This document shows, in pieces, positions 43,322 to 51,936 of a stretch of DNA of 64,000 nt. Source of the DNA: Aeoliella mucimassa (GTDB lineage: Bacteria > Planctomycetota > Planctomycetia > Pirellulales > Lacipirellulaceae). Under the pieces are notes generated by a model. That model ran no database searches and had not been told where the DNA came from. It saw nothing but the letters and a program-made list of their open reading frames with translations. The translations under genes were made by a program, and so were the position numbers. Where the stretch lies: the NCBI RefSeq assembly GCF_007748035.1, contig NZ_CP036278.1:186001-250000 (forward strand), read 5' to 3'. The stretch's first letter is position 1, and each line of letters begins with the position of its first letter.

Positions 43322-44410
43322 GTGGTGGCGGCGCTCCTCGTGCAATTGCTTCTTCTCAAGCGACTGGTGCTGGTGCTCGTGCTGTTTGGCACCGTGTGCG
43401 CGGCGGCCGTGGTGACGTACGTGCTGCACGGCTGGCGGCTCGACGACGCTATCTACATGGTGGTGATCACCGTGTTTGGCGTTGGCTACGGCGAAGTGCA
43501 GCCGATCGACTCGGTGCCGCTGCGAGCGGTGACCATGGCCCTAATTTTTACAAGCTACGGCAGTCTTATCGTTATTGTTGGAGGGTTTGTGCAAATGGTA
43601 ATGGAAGGCGAAATCTCCCGCGCGCTGAGTCATCGTCGCATCACCCGCGGCATCGACGAACTCAAAGGCCACACCATTCTGTGTGGCTTCGGCCGCGCGG
43701 GGCGCATCCTGGCTAAGCAACTGGCCGAGGCGAATCATCAGTTCGTGGTGGTCGACATGGATGGCGACCGTCTGAGCGAGGCCGAGTCGCATGGCTATCT
43801 CATCCTGCAAGGTAACGCGGTCGAGGAGGAGACGCTCATCAAAGCGGGCGTCGAGCGGGCCAAGACGCTGGCCAGCGTCCTCGCGGCCGATGCCGACAAT
43901 GTGTTCATCACGCTCACCGCGCGCGAGCTGAATCCCGACCTGCACATCGTCGCCCGGGCCGAGTACGCTTCGACCGAGAAAAAGCTGATTCGGAGCGGGG
44001 CGAACCGCGTGGTGCTGCCGGCCGTGATCGGCGGCATGCGCATGGCGCAACTCATCACCCGCCCGAGCACCGAAGAACTGCTCGCCAGTCATCAAAACAT
44101 CGAGGAGCTGCAGCACGAGCTAGGACACATCGGGCTGAAGCTCGACGAGCTACCAGTAACGGCCGGCTCGCCGCTCGATGGACACGCGGTGGCCGATATC
44201 GAACTTGGTGGCAACCAAGGGTTCCTGATCGTCGGCGTTCGCAAACGCGACGGGCACGTACTCGTCGACCCCGAGCCAACCACCAAGCTCGCCGACGGCG
44301 ACGCAGTAATCGTGCTCGGCCATCACAACGACCTCCCCCAACTCGCCAAGCGGTATACCACGAAGAAGGAAATCTACTACCGCGGGGCGAAGGTGGAAGT
44401 CACTGGGTAA
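43322..44410 (+). CDS. Two-TM potassium channel with RCK (TrkA-N/TrkA-C) domains
   Basis: A 362-aa channel. Two membrane helices flank a pore with the filter TVFGVGYGEV (GYG signature). Next come an RCK Rossmann domain with ILCGFGRAGRILAKQL (about residues 116-235) and a TrkA-C domain at the C-terminus (about 280-355). The assembled tetramer would pass K+ gated by ligand or redox state. The start is GTG at 43322 with no clear ribosome site. It is divergent from pgk, with a 296-bp spacer that holds nothing I recognise. Confidence 0.9.
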   Translation: MVAALLVQLLLLKRLVLVLVLFGTVCAAAVVTYVLHGWRLDDAIYMVVITVFGVGYGEVQPIDSVPLRAVTMALIFTSYGSLIVIVGGFVQMVMEGEISRALSHRRITRGIDELKGHTILCGFGRAGRILAKQLAEANHQFVVVDMDGDRLSEAESHGYLILQGNAVEEETLIKAGVERAKTLASVLAADADNVFITLTARELNPDLHIVARAEYASTEKKLIRSGANRVVLPAVIGGMRMAQLITRPSTEELLASHQNIEELQHELGHIGLKLDELPVTAGSPLDGHAVADIELGGNQGFLIVGVRKRDGHVLVDPEPTTKLADGDAVIVLGHHNDLPQLAKRYTTKKEIYYRGAKVEVTG

Positions 44411-44425
44411 TGGGCTGCGAGCGGG

Positions 44426-46537
44426 TTACCAGAAAACGTAGTACAGCACCGCGGTCAGGCCGATGCATATGTAGCCAGCGGTCAGGGCGCCCTTGCTGCT
44501 GGTAACATCCATGCTTTCGTTCACCGGAAGCTCCACTGGTTTACGCAGCGGCTTGACGATCGTGATCACTGTGAGCACGGCAAGCACCAGGATGAACGTC
44601 AGCGACATGCGGTCGAGGAACGACCAGTCGACTACGGCCTTCCACCCTACTTTCACCGGCTCGGTGATCCCAGGAATCAAGTTTGCACCTGGGATGTCTT
44701 TGCCAAACTTGAACAAGCCATAGAGTACAGGGCTCATCACCAAGCCGACGGTGCCGCACATGCGAGGAGCCCATGGAATGAGCAAGCCGAACAGGAAGAT
44801 GCCCAGCACGCCTGGCGAGATGAAGCCTTGGAACTCTTGGATGAATGTGAAGATGCCGTCGAAGGCTGGGTCGTCCAGCATGGGAGCGATCAGCATGGCA
44901 ATCAGCACGAACAGCACCACAAACACACGACCGACCGAAACCAATTCGGAGGCCGTAGTTTCGCCGCGGAACTTGCGATAGATATCCATCGTGGCAATCG
45001 TGGAAGCCGAGTTGAGCATCGAGGCCAGCGAGCTGACCACCGCACCAAAGATGGCAGCGAGCACAAAACCGAGAACGCCAGCACCTGGTTTCAGCAAGTT
45101 CTTGAGCAGTACTGGGAATGCCGCGTCGTAGTCGCGGAGTGACAATTCTTTTACGTTTAATGCCTTCGACTTATCCTGCTTGGCCGCTTCGACCATCTCT
45201 TTGTTGGCTGCCGAGAGCTCGCCAGCTTGAATCTCCGCAGCGAGTGCATCGGCACCCAGAGCAGCTGCATTAAAGTCGGCGATCAAGCGGGCTTCTTCAG
45301 GATGGTCGCCAGCAAAGACATCCGAGAAACCAAACACCGAGATCTCGTCGGTCTTGCGTTCGCGAGCGTTCTCCAGACGGGTCTCAATAGCTTTGAGGTC
45401 GTTTGCGTTTCGCTTATTCTCGGGATCCGGCTTCATGTGCGCGGGGAGCGAGTCGTACAGCTCCGGTGCATAGGCAGCCAGAGTCTTGGCGTTCTTCGTT
45501 ATCGCAGCATCGTTTAAATCGCTGCCGTACAAGTTGAATGCCAGGATACCGGGAATCACCACCACGAACGGAATCACCAGCTTTAAGAAGGCGGCGAACA
45601 CAATACCCTTTTGACCTTCGGCCAGCGACCGCGAACCGAGGGTTCGCTGCGTAATGTATTGATTCAGACCCCAATAGAAGAAGTTGGGAATCCACAGACC
45701 GAGCAGCAGGGCACTCCAAGGAATTTCCTTGTCGTCGATGGGACGCTTCATGTGCAGCTTGCCTTCTGGCACCGGCCCTTCGTTGAGTGCGAAGAATCGT
45801 TCGACGGAACTGGCCTCGGCAAGTTGTTCAACAGTAACGGTATCGTTGCGTTTGGTAAGAATCAGTTCTTCCGGTTCCGCGTTGCCAAGGGCTTGGAAGG
45901 CGAGGTACGCGACGATCACACCGCCGAGCACCAAGGCGGCACCCTGAATCAAGTCGGCCCACGCACAAGCTTTCAGACCACCCGCGAACACGTAGACCGC
46001 TGCCAGGACGCCGATAATCCAGCAACCAACCGTGATGTTACCAAGGTCGAGCCCCAGAAAGGTGGAGCCTTGGAAGAACACGGTAATCACTTTGGCCCCG
46101 GAGAAAATCACCGATGCAGTAGGAACGCCTACGAGAATGATCAGCGTTGCGACCGCCATGACCGAGCGGGCGAAGGTGTTGTAGCGGTACTCAAGGAATT
46201 CCGGAATCGTGTAGATGCCGCTTTTCAGAAACTTAGGAAGGAACACAAACGCAACGACTACCAGGGTGACCGCGGCCATCCATTCGTAACTGGCGATGGC
46301 CATACCAAGCCAGTCGGCCGCCTTGCCGCTCATGCCGACAAACTGCTCGGTGCTGATGTTTGCCGCGATCAGCGAGAAGCCAACGAGCCACCAAGTAAGG
46401 CCGCGCCCTGCGAGGAAGTAATCTTGCGCGTCTTTCTCGTTATCCTCGTCGCGACTCTTCCACAATCCAATCGCGATAACAGAGATCACGAATAAGAGAA
46501 AAACCACGACATCGAACGTTCCGATCGAAGGGTTCAT
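44426..46537 (-). CDS. Sodium/solute symporter (SSS family, SGLT-like)
   Basis: A 703-aa transporter with about 14 helices. SSS hallmarks include RGLTWWLVGFSLIAANISTEQFVGMSG near the N-terminus, the tract EFLEYRYN and the repeated inverted five-helix layout. The solute is probably a sugar, inositol or similar, but that is inference. A soluble insert of about 150 residues (from NLYGSDLNDAA to LSLRDYDAAFPVL) interrupts the usual topology between central helices. ATG at 46537 follows AAGGAATT; the frame start at 46657 is not supported. Confidence 0.9.
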   Translation of the reverse strand: MNPSIGTFDVVVFLLFVISVIAIGLWKSRDEDNEKDAQDYFLAGRGLTWWLVGFSLIAANISTEQFVGMSGKAADWLGMAIASYEWMAAVTLVVVAFVFLPKFLKSGIYTIPEFLEYRYNTFARSVMAVATLIILVGVPTASVIFSGAKVITVFFQGSTFLGLDLGNITVGCWIIGVLAAVYVFAGGLKACAWADLIQGAALVLGGVIVAYLAFQALGNAEPEELILTKRNDTVTVEQLAEASSVERFFALNEGPVPEGKLHMKRPIDDKEIPWSALLLGLWIPNFFYWGLNQYITQRTLGSRSLAEGQKGIVFAAFLKLVIPFVVVIPGILAFNLYGSDLNDAAITKNAKTLAAYAPELYDSLPAHMKPDPENKRNANDLKAIETRLENARERKTDEISVFGFSDVFAGDHPEEARLIADFNAAALGADALAAEIQAGELSAANKEMVEAAKQDKSKALNVKELSLRDYDAAFPVLLKNLLKPGAGVLGFVLAAIFGAVVSSLASMLNSASTIATMDIYRKFRGETTASELVSVGRVFVVLFVLIAMLIAPMLDDPAFDGIFTFIQEFQGFISPGVLGIFLFGLLIPWAPRMCGTVGLVMSPVLYGLFKFGKDIPGANLIPGITEPVKVGWKAVVDWSFLDRMSLTFILVLAVLTVITIVKPLRKPVELPVNESMDVTSSKGALTAGYICIGLTAVLYYVFW

Positions 46538-46825
46538 AATAATTCCTTGCCTAGTATTCACACGGTAGGCAAGGCACGGCGTACCAAGCGACCGCGAAGA
46601 AAAGTGGAGCGAATTAGTCCAAGCTGGCTTCGGTAGGCTCCGATAGAGCCTGACCACGAAGCCTCGATTTTAATCACACATCGGCCCGAAGGGTAGGCAG
46701 CTAGTGACGTCGGAAGCGGAACATCAGCAGGTTTTTCGCGCGGTCGCGCGGTGGCTTTCGACTTTCCGTTTTTTTGCAATCTTTCGCGAGTTTTTGATTC
46801 AGATAAGAATTTGAGTCGCCAAAAC

Positions 46826-48097
46826 TTAGCTGCCCTCGATGTCTGGTATGAGCCAGACCAGCCATGCGGCGATACTCCGCAGCACCCACCCGCTGAGGAA
46901 GAACGTTGCGAACAGCCACCATGCGTCGAGTCCCTGCTCGCGCAGGCGATCGTAATAGGCACTCCCCAGCAGGGCGGTCGCACTGAACGCCAGGTCGCTT
47001 GTCGCGTAGTACACCGCCAGGGCCGGGGCGGATTGCTCGATCGGAACCAGCTTGAGTTTCAGCGTGTCGAGGCTCACGTTCAGCGGGGCGTAGAACATCC
47101 ACACGACGAACGCGCCGGCCACCCACCATGGGTAGCTCGGCGTCGAGATCAAGAAAAACAGCGGCCCCGTCGCGACAATCAACTGGCAAATGGTCATTAG
47201 TCGCCGCGCGCCGAAGCGGTCGATCCACCAACCACTTGTGGGTGCCATGGCGGTTTGCCCGGCGTACATCATCGACCTAAGCCCCACTAGTTGGTGGTAA
47301 TTAATGTCGAGAACGCGCCAGGGATAAATGGCCTGGGCCGAGCTGGTGATGCCATTGGCAGCGGCAAACCAGCACGAGTACAGCAGCAGCGATGCGTATT
47401 TGCGGTCGCTCAGCACGCGGGCCATGGCTCGCCAGGTGTTCGTCGGAGTCGCCTCGTTGTTGCTTGTGCGTGGAGCCAGCCAGAGCAGCGGAACCACGGC
47501 CAGCACCAGCATGCCTGCCCCCACGCTGGCCGACCAGTAGAGCGGCACCCACCGCTCGGCACTCGGGTCGAGGTATTCCCAACCAAACGACAGCAGCACG
47601 CTTGCGGTGACGCCCACGATCCGACCGACAACGAGGAACCGCTCGCGCCAACCAACGAGCCGCCCGCGGACCGGTGGCGGCATCCAATCGCCTAGCCAGC
47701 TCCAGAGGGCGATGGTCGCGATGTATTCGAGCAGATGATACACGCACCAGCAGATCACCAGCGTCGCGATGCCGATGGCTGGGTCGAGACCTTCGCGCGG
47801 GGCCGCCAGCTGCGGCATGGCGACCAGCACCATGGCGCTCGCCAGATAGCCAGTCAGGCAAACCACTTTGCGGCGCTGGCCGGTGGTCATCATCGCGGGG
47901 GCGACCAATCGCAACAGCCCCGCGAGGTGCGGAGCCGACAGGATCAGCCCGATCGCGATGCCGCTGGCCCCCAGTCCCAAGGCTAGGTACGTGACTAGCG
48001 AGGTCGAGACCAATCCATTGCCGATGGCCCACACCAGTGCGTTGGTGTTTGCCAGATGCATGGCTTGTCGAATCGATGCCCCCCGCCGTCCGATCAT
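46826..48097 (-). CDS. MFS transporter coupled to a Ser/Thr kinase gene
   Basis: A 423-aa protein with 12 predicted helices of the major facilitator superfamily. Visible features are the first-helix region IGNGLVSTSLVTYLALGLG, the loop VRGRLVGWRERFLV between helices 4 and 5, and SGWWIDRFGARR in the middle. The substrate is unknown. Its ATG overlaps the stop of the kinase gene (ATGA, 4-bp overlap), so the two are translationally coupled; a longer frame from 48139 would overlap by 46 bp. Possible control of the transporter by the kinase is inference. Confidence 0.85.
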   Translation of the reverse strand: MIGRRGASIRQAMHLANTNALVWAIGNGLVSTSLVTYLALGLGASGIAIGLILSAPHLAGLLRLVAPAMMTTGQRRKVVCLTGYLASAMVLVAMPQLAAPREGLDPAIGIATLVICWCVYHLLEYIATIALWSWLGDWMPPPVRGRLVGWRERFLVVGRIVGVTASVLLSFGWEYLDPSAERWVPLYWSASVGAGMLVLAVVPLLWLAPRTSNNEATPTNTWRAMARVLSDRKYASLLLYSCWFAAANGITSSAQAIYPWRVLDINYHQLVGLRSMMYAGQTAMAPTSGWWIDRFGARRLMTICQLIVATGPLFFLISTPSYPWWVAGAFVVWMFYAPLNVSLDTLKLKLVPIEQSAPALAVYYATSDLAFSATALLGSAYYDRLREQGLDAWWLFATFFLSGWVLRSIAAWLVWLIPDIEGS

Positions 48098-50043
48098 TGT
48101 CGCCGATCCGCTCCCGTCAGGTAATCCATGATCCGCCATAAGCGGAAGGCGACAAACAGCATGCCGGTGAAGCCGGCTCCGCCGCCGATCGAGAGCGAAA
48201 GGTTGAGTATCTTAAAGAACGGATCGTTTGCGTCGTCGGCGGTGAGCAGCAGCATGCCGGCCGCGATGGTCGGCACGACGAACGCCAGCCCGAGCATCAG
48301 CCCGACGCGCCAACGCGTGGCGGGGATCTCCCGCTCGGCGGACGTGCGAAACAGTTCCGCCCGCGGCCAGAGTCGCGAGTAGAATCCACGCAAGGCCACG
48401 TACTGCACGCCGCACAGCGAGTAGGCGACCGCAATCAGGCCCGAGATGGTAAACGACGAGAAGAAGTGGTGGTACAGCCCCGGCGGAGCCGAGCCTGCGA
48501 AGTACTGAATGAGCAGAGGAAAGATCACCCCGCCTGGCAGCCAGCCACCCGCGGCGACCAGCAATAGCCACATCGGCAGCATTAGCGTGCGACGCCGGGC
48601 CCAGTCGATCTCTTGTTGATCGACCGCCTGGGTTCCTTCGAGTCGCCGCCAGGAGCGAAGCAGCGGCACCAGCAACATCACCCCGGCCAGGATGGCGAGG
48701 GGGTAGATCACCAGGTTGTAGCCGAATACCAGCTTTTGGAAGATGGCATGCTGCTCTGGTGAGAACTTGGTGCAGATCTGCGTCGCATTGTAACTGATGT
48801 TGAACAAGCTACCGACGAACTGCGGAACGAGTGAGAAGATGACCACCCACAAGATAGGATGGGCTTGCACCGCGCGGGCGATCCAGTGTTGGCGTCGATA
48901 ACGTCGTTCGTAGCCGCGGAGTTCGCGAACTCCTTGTAAGGCGGCCGCCAGCTCGGCTCCGCTGGCGTAGCGTTTCTCAGGATCGGGATCTAGGCACTTG
49001 GCAATGGTGTAGCTAAATGCCTTCTCGGCGTCGCCGGCGCCTTCGACAATGTCGGGACCTGTCACCCCGCGTACCGCTGCCATGCGTTCGACGTACAGCA
49101 AGCGGTTGTCGCACTTCGGCGGAAACTCCAGCGGGCTGTCGCCGGTCAGTAGCTCGGCGACTACGATGCCGAGTGAGTATAGGTCGGAGCGTTGGTCGAC
49201 CGCTTCGGCGGTGACATCGGTATCGGGGTGGAACGCTTCGAGATGTTCCGGCGCCATGTAGGCGAGGGTGCCGCCAAAGCGTTCGTCGACACTCGCGTTC
49301 TCGTCGAGCGACTGGAACGAGATGTTAAAGTCGGCCAGCAAAGGTTGCCCGTAGCGATTCACCAACGCGTTGGCCGGTTTGATGTCGCGATGCAGCACCC
49401 CCTGGCGATGGGCGTAGTCGACCGCTTCGGCCAGGCAGGCACCGATCCAGCAGGTGGCCTCGAGGTCGTCCATTTCTTCGAGCGCCTCGCGATCGCGAAG
49501 CGCGGAGGGATCGAAGATGTCGGTGAGCTTCGACCGCGTATCGACCGAAGCCAATACGTCGGCTCCGCTCCAATGACCACGAGCCTGGCGGATCTGCATG
49601 AGGTCGTGAATCACGTCGTTCAGCGGCGCGCCAGGCACCAACTGCATGCAGAGTAGTTTGAGTGTTTGACTGCTATCGACCGTTTCGCTGAACACTTGCA
49701 CGATGTGCTTGTGCTCGAGCCGCGCCATGGTGCGACCTTCGCTACCAAGGTTGGGAGCAACCTTCAGCGCGACTTGTCGATCGAGCGAGATCTGCCGCGC
49801 GAGATACACCACGCCAAACGCCCCGCGCCCAAGCACGCCTTCGACTTCGAAGTCGTCGATGCGATCGCCTGGTTTCATCACGTCGACAGCAAAGCGAACC
49901 GAGCCAGTGTAAGGCTGAGTGTTGAGTACTGTGCGAGCGGGCTGCGGCAACGGCGGCGGCATGCTCGGCGCAGCGCCGGTAACGTCGGGCGTTTCGGTTT
50001 CGCTAGCCAGGCGAACATCAGATTGCTTGGTGTCGTCAGACAT
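48094..50043 (-). CDS. Membrane Ser/Thr protein kinase with DFN motif
   Basis: A 649-aa kinase. After a Pro-rich N-terminus comes a kinase domain (about residues 62-385) with the glycine loop LGRGAFGVVY, the lysine VALKVAP, the catalytic loop HRDIKPANALV, and APE in YMAPEHLE. The metal-binding DFG is DFN (ADFNISF). About six membrane helices fill the C-terminal third (from about 400). A Lys-to-Cys change seen in the neighbouring kinase is absent here. ATG at 50043 (MSDDTKQSD) is chosen over the upstream frame. It is coupled to the MFS gene downstream. Confidence 0.88.
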   Translation of the reverse strand: MSDDTKQSDVRLASETETPDVTGAAPSMPPPLPQPARTVLNTQPYTGSVRFAVDVMKPGDRIDDFEVEGVLGRGAFGVVYLARQISLDRQVALKVAPNLGSEGRTMARLEHKHIVQVFSETVDSSQTLKLLCMQLVPGAPLNDVIHDLMQIRQARGHWSGADVLASVDTRSKLTDIFDPSALRDREALEEMDDLEATCWIGACLAEAVDYAHRQGVLHRDIKPANALVNRYGQPLLADFNISFQSLDENASVDERFGGTLAYMAPEHLEAFHPDTDVTAEAVDQRSDLYSLGIVVAELLTGDSPLEFPPKCDNRLLYVERMAAVRGVTGPDIVEGAGDAEKAFSYTIAKCLDPDPEKRYASGAELAAALQGVRELRGYERRYRRQHWIARAVQAHPILWVVIFSLVPQFVGSLFNISYNATQICTKFSPEQHAIFQKLVFGYNLVIYPLAILAGVMLLVPLLRSWRRLEGTQAVDQQEIDWARRRTLMLPMWLLLVAAGGWLPGGVIFPLLIQYFAGSAPPGLYHHFFSSFTISGLIAVAYSLCGVQYVALRGFYSRLWPRAELFRTSAEREIPATRWRVGLMLGLAFVVPTIAAGMLLLTADDANDPFFKILNLSLSIGGGAGFTGMLFVAFRLWRIMDYLTGADRRQ

Positions 50044-50223
50044 GCAGCAGAGGTGAATTGAGTGGGAGTGTTTCGCCTGGTCGAAACCGCTATTGTAACG
50101 CGACAATCGCGTAGCGGAACAAGAATGTAAATAGTGCTAAGCTGTGTGTTCGTTGCGGCTTTTCTAAACGCTACGAGAGGCCTTGCCGTTTGCAAGAACT
50201 CTCTGAATTTTGGCAAAGAAATT

Positions 50224-50251
50224 TTGACCCTTGTTGCCGATTTGATATAAT
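50224..50251 (+). promoter_or_regulatory. Near-consensus sigma70 promoter of an RNA unit
   Basis: TTGACC (50224-50229) and TATAAT (50246-50251) with a 16-bp spacer. The -10 is perfect and the -35 has one mismatch. It fires on the plus strand between two minus-strand kinase genes, so it serves neither. This is among the strongest promoter matches in the window. Confidence 0.7.
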
Positions 50252-50257
50252 AGAGGT

Positions 50258-50409
50258 GTAACGAGTTTGGTCCTTATCTTTCTGTTTTCAACAGGAGGCC
50301 AACCTATGGAAGATCCGCCTTACAGGCACTGGGGAGGCTGAGCTTTCGGTAGCGAGAGCTACTGCTAGCATGCCTCAAACAGTCACTTTTCTGTCCCAGT
50401 GGTTTTTTT
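50258..50409 (+). ncRNA. Candidate structured RNA ending in an intrinsic terminator
   Basis: About 150 nt downstream of the promoter. Hairpins: CTGTT-TTC-AACAG (50282-50294); an 8-bp stem AGCTTTCG/CGAGAGCT (50341-50360, one G-U, loop GTAG); GAGGC (50334-50338) with GCCTC (50372-50376); and the outer stem CACTGGG (50327-50333) with CCCAGTG (50395-50401). Seven T residues follow at 50403-50409. No motif of tmRNA, RNase P, SRP RNA or common riboswitches was found. The fold and terminator support a real transcript; its identity is unknown. Confidence 0.5.
50306..50341 (+). CDS. Possible 11-codon leader ORF in the RNA unit
   Basis: ATG at 50306 is preceded by AGGAGG with a 7-bp gap and reads MEDPPYRHWGG before a TGA at 50339-50341. 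The codons overlap the 5' strand of the terminator stem (50327-50333), so translating ribosomes could block terminator folding. No gene follows on this strand. It may be a chance ORF, but the Shine-Dalgarno match is strong. Confidence 0.35.
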   Translation: MEDPPYRHWGG

Positions 50410-50671
50410 GACACAAGGAGTTGTACCAAGCGAAGTAGGCTTGGTCGCCTCGGCGAACAGCTCGCCTTGCTTTCGTGTTGAGTTTTGCATCGTACGCACG
50501 TGCCTCGCGAAAAAGGCCGACATCGCTCGGCAGTAGGCACACTCAACTGCCTTGTAGGGCAGCGCTCAACTAACACGAGTAGCTCGTCGTTGCTTTCGCA
50601 CGCAGGCGCTCCGGCTGGATAACGGCAAGGCCCTTGTCGCCTCTATTTGTGCGGCAAGGGCCTGTGTTTTT
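50410..50671 (+). ncRNA. Second structured segment ending in a strong terminator
   Basis: Beyond the first T-run lie closely packed hairpins: ACCAAG/CTTGGT (about 50426-50446), GGCGA/TCGCC (about 50453-50466), GTGCCT/AGGCAC (about 50500-50540) enclosing GCCGA/TCGGC, and CTGCC/GGCAG (about 50557-50571). GTTGAG near 50477 can pair with either of two CTCAAC copies (about 50552 and 50565). A terminator ends it: AGGCCCTTGTCGC (50628-50640) with GCGGCAAGGGCCT (50651-50663), then TTTTT. It may be a read-through extension or a separate RNA; no second promoter was seen. Confidence 0.4.
50628..50671 (+). terminator. Intrinsic terminator, 13-bp stem
   Basis: A 13-bp stem with one G-U pair (50628-50640/50651-50663), 10-nt loop and a T5 run at 50667-50671. 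It is nested inside a perfect 10-bp inverted repeat CACGCAGGCG (50599-50608)/CGCCTGCGTG (50698-50707). Confidence 0.75.
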
Positions 50672-50869
50672 ATATAGGCCATGCTCAGCGATTGCAACGC
50701 CTGCGTGAGCAAAGGTCTCCTCTGTTTCTCGCAGCAATCTTCTTGAGTTCGCATCGCTGTTCTCGATGCGTCGCTGCTATCTTCACTCGATTCTCAACTC
50801 GCGCGTGATAGTCGATTTGCCTCTTCCAATGGTGGCAGGCGAACTGTCTCGCTGCGCGAGTAACCCGCA

Positions 50870-51745
50870 CTACGCAGCGTCTTCGCTTTTGAGCATCTTG
50901 ATCGCGTTAAGAAAGTCGCCGACGTTGGTGTAGCGTTTGTCTGGTTCCGACTCGATGCATTTGAGAATCGCCGCTTCCAAGCGAGGGTCGATTTTCTCAT
51001 AGAACTGACGGATCGGCGGGGGAGCCGACGCCCCGTGCGACATGGCTGCCATGCCATCGGAGCCACGAGCCCAGGGGAGTTCGAACGCGAAAAGCTCGTA
51101 CATCGATACGCCGAGTGCGAAAATGTCGAGCCGCTGGTCCGTGGGACGCCGACGTACCACTTCAGGAGCCATGTAGTTCGGCGTGCCGGTGCGGATGCCG
51201 GGCTGCATGTATTGTTTCTCGGCCGGCACGGTCAGCCCGAAGTCGATCAGCTTGAGCGACGAGGCGTCTTTGCTGCAGACGAAATTACGAGGGCAGATGT
51301 CGCGGTGAATGTAGCCCGCGTCATGCACCACTTTCAGGGCCTCGGCCATCTGTCGGACTAGCGTCAGCCGATTTCCATCAAGCAGCGGGCTCTTGCCGAC
51401 GATCAGCGAGTTGAGTCCCGGGCCATCGAGAAACTCCATCACGATGTACTGCTGGTTCTTGGTGGTGATGCCGTACTGCAGCGTGGTCACGATGAGGGGG
51501 TGGTTGAACGAGCTGGCGATTTCGCCTTCGGTCGGTTTGTCGAGTCCCTTGAACCGCGACTCGAGGGTCTGCGTTTTACCGAGGTCGAGAATCTTCAGCC
51601 CTACCATTTGATCGGTTTGGCGGTCGCGAGCCATGTAGAACTCGCTCATGGTGCCCGATACCGCTTCGCGCATGAATTGGTAACGTTTTTGGACGTCGAC
51701 CTTGCCGCCGTCGAGTATCGATTTGAAAAAGTCGCCAAGTCCCAC
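50870..51745 (-). CDS. Ser/Thr protein kinase with atypical catalytic loop
   Basis: A 291-aa soluble kinase. The start is GTG at 51745 (GLGDFFKSIL), with GAGG upstream; the frame to 51829 lacks support. The ATP lysine is in VGLKILDL, DFG is intact (LIDFGLT), and APE is present in YMAPEVV. The catalytic loop reads HRDICPRNFV, with Cys in place of the usual Lys after HRD. There is no membrane segment or extra domain. It is 827 bp upstream of the membrane kinase, separated by the candidate RNA unit. Confidence 0.87.
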   Translation of the reverse strand: MGLGDFFKSILDGGKVDVQKRYQFMREAVSGTMSEFYMARDRQTDQMVGLKILDLGKTQTLESRFKGLDKPTEGEIASSFNHPLIVTTLQYGITTKNQQYIVMEFLDGPGLNSLIVGKSPLLDGNRLTLVRQMAEALKVVHDAGYIHRDICPRNFVCSKDASSLKLIDFGLTVPAEKQYMQPGIRTGTPNYMAPEVVRRRPTDQRLDIFALGVSMYELFAFELPWARGSDGMAAMSHGASAPPPIRQFYEKIDPRLEAAILKCIESEPDKRYTNVGDFLNAIKMLKSEDAA

Positions 51746-51936
51746 GATGGAGAGCCTCAAGCTGGGGGGAGTGTGTTCCGTGAATCGTCGTAAGCATCCA
51801 ATATACCCAGCCGCCGAGAAACGGGGCAATAACTTGGCAGCCCTTCACGAGCCGCCGATGCGGGGATAAATGCTCTAAAAATCTAGCTTATCGGCCGGCA
51901 TCCGGCCTGGGGAACACTTCCCGGCGCGGCGAGAAC

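Noticed and set aside
50258-50671. tmRNA, RNase P RNA or SRP RNA
   Set aside because: None of their diagnostic sequences could be found: no tRNA-like ends or AANDEN-type tag, no P4 helix sequence, no GGAAGGAAGCAGCC-type loop.
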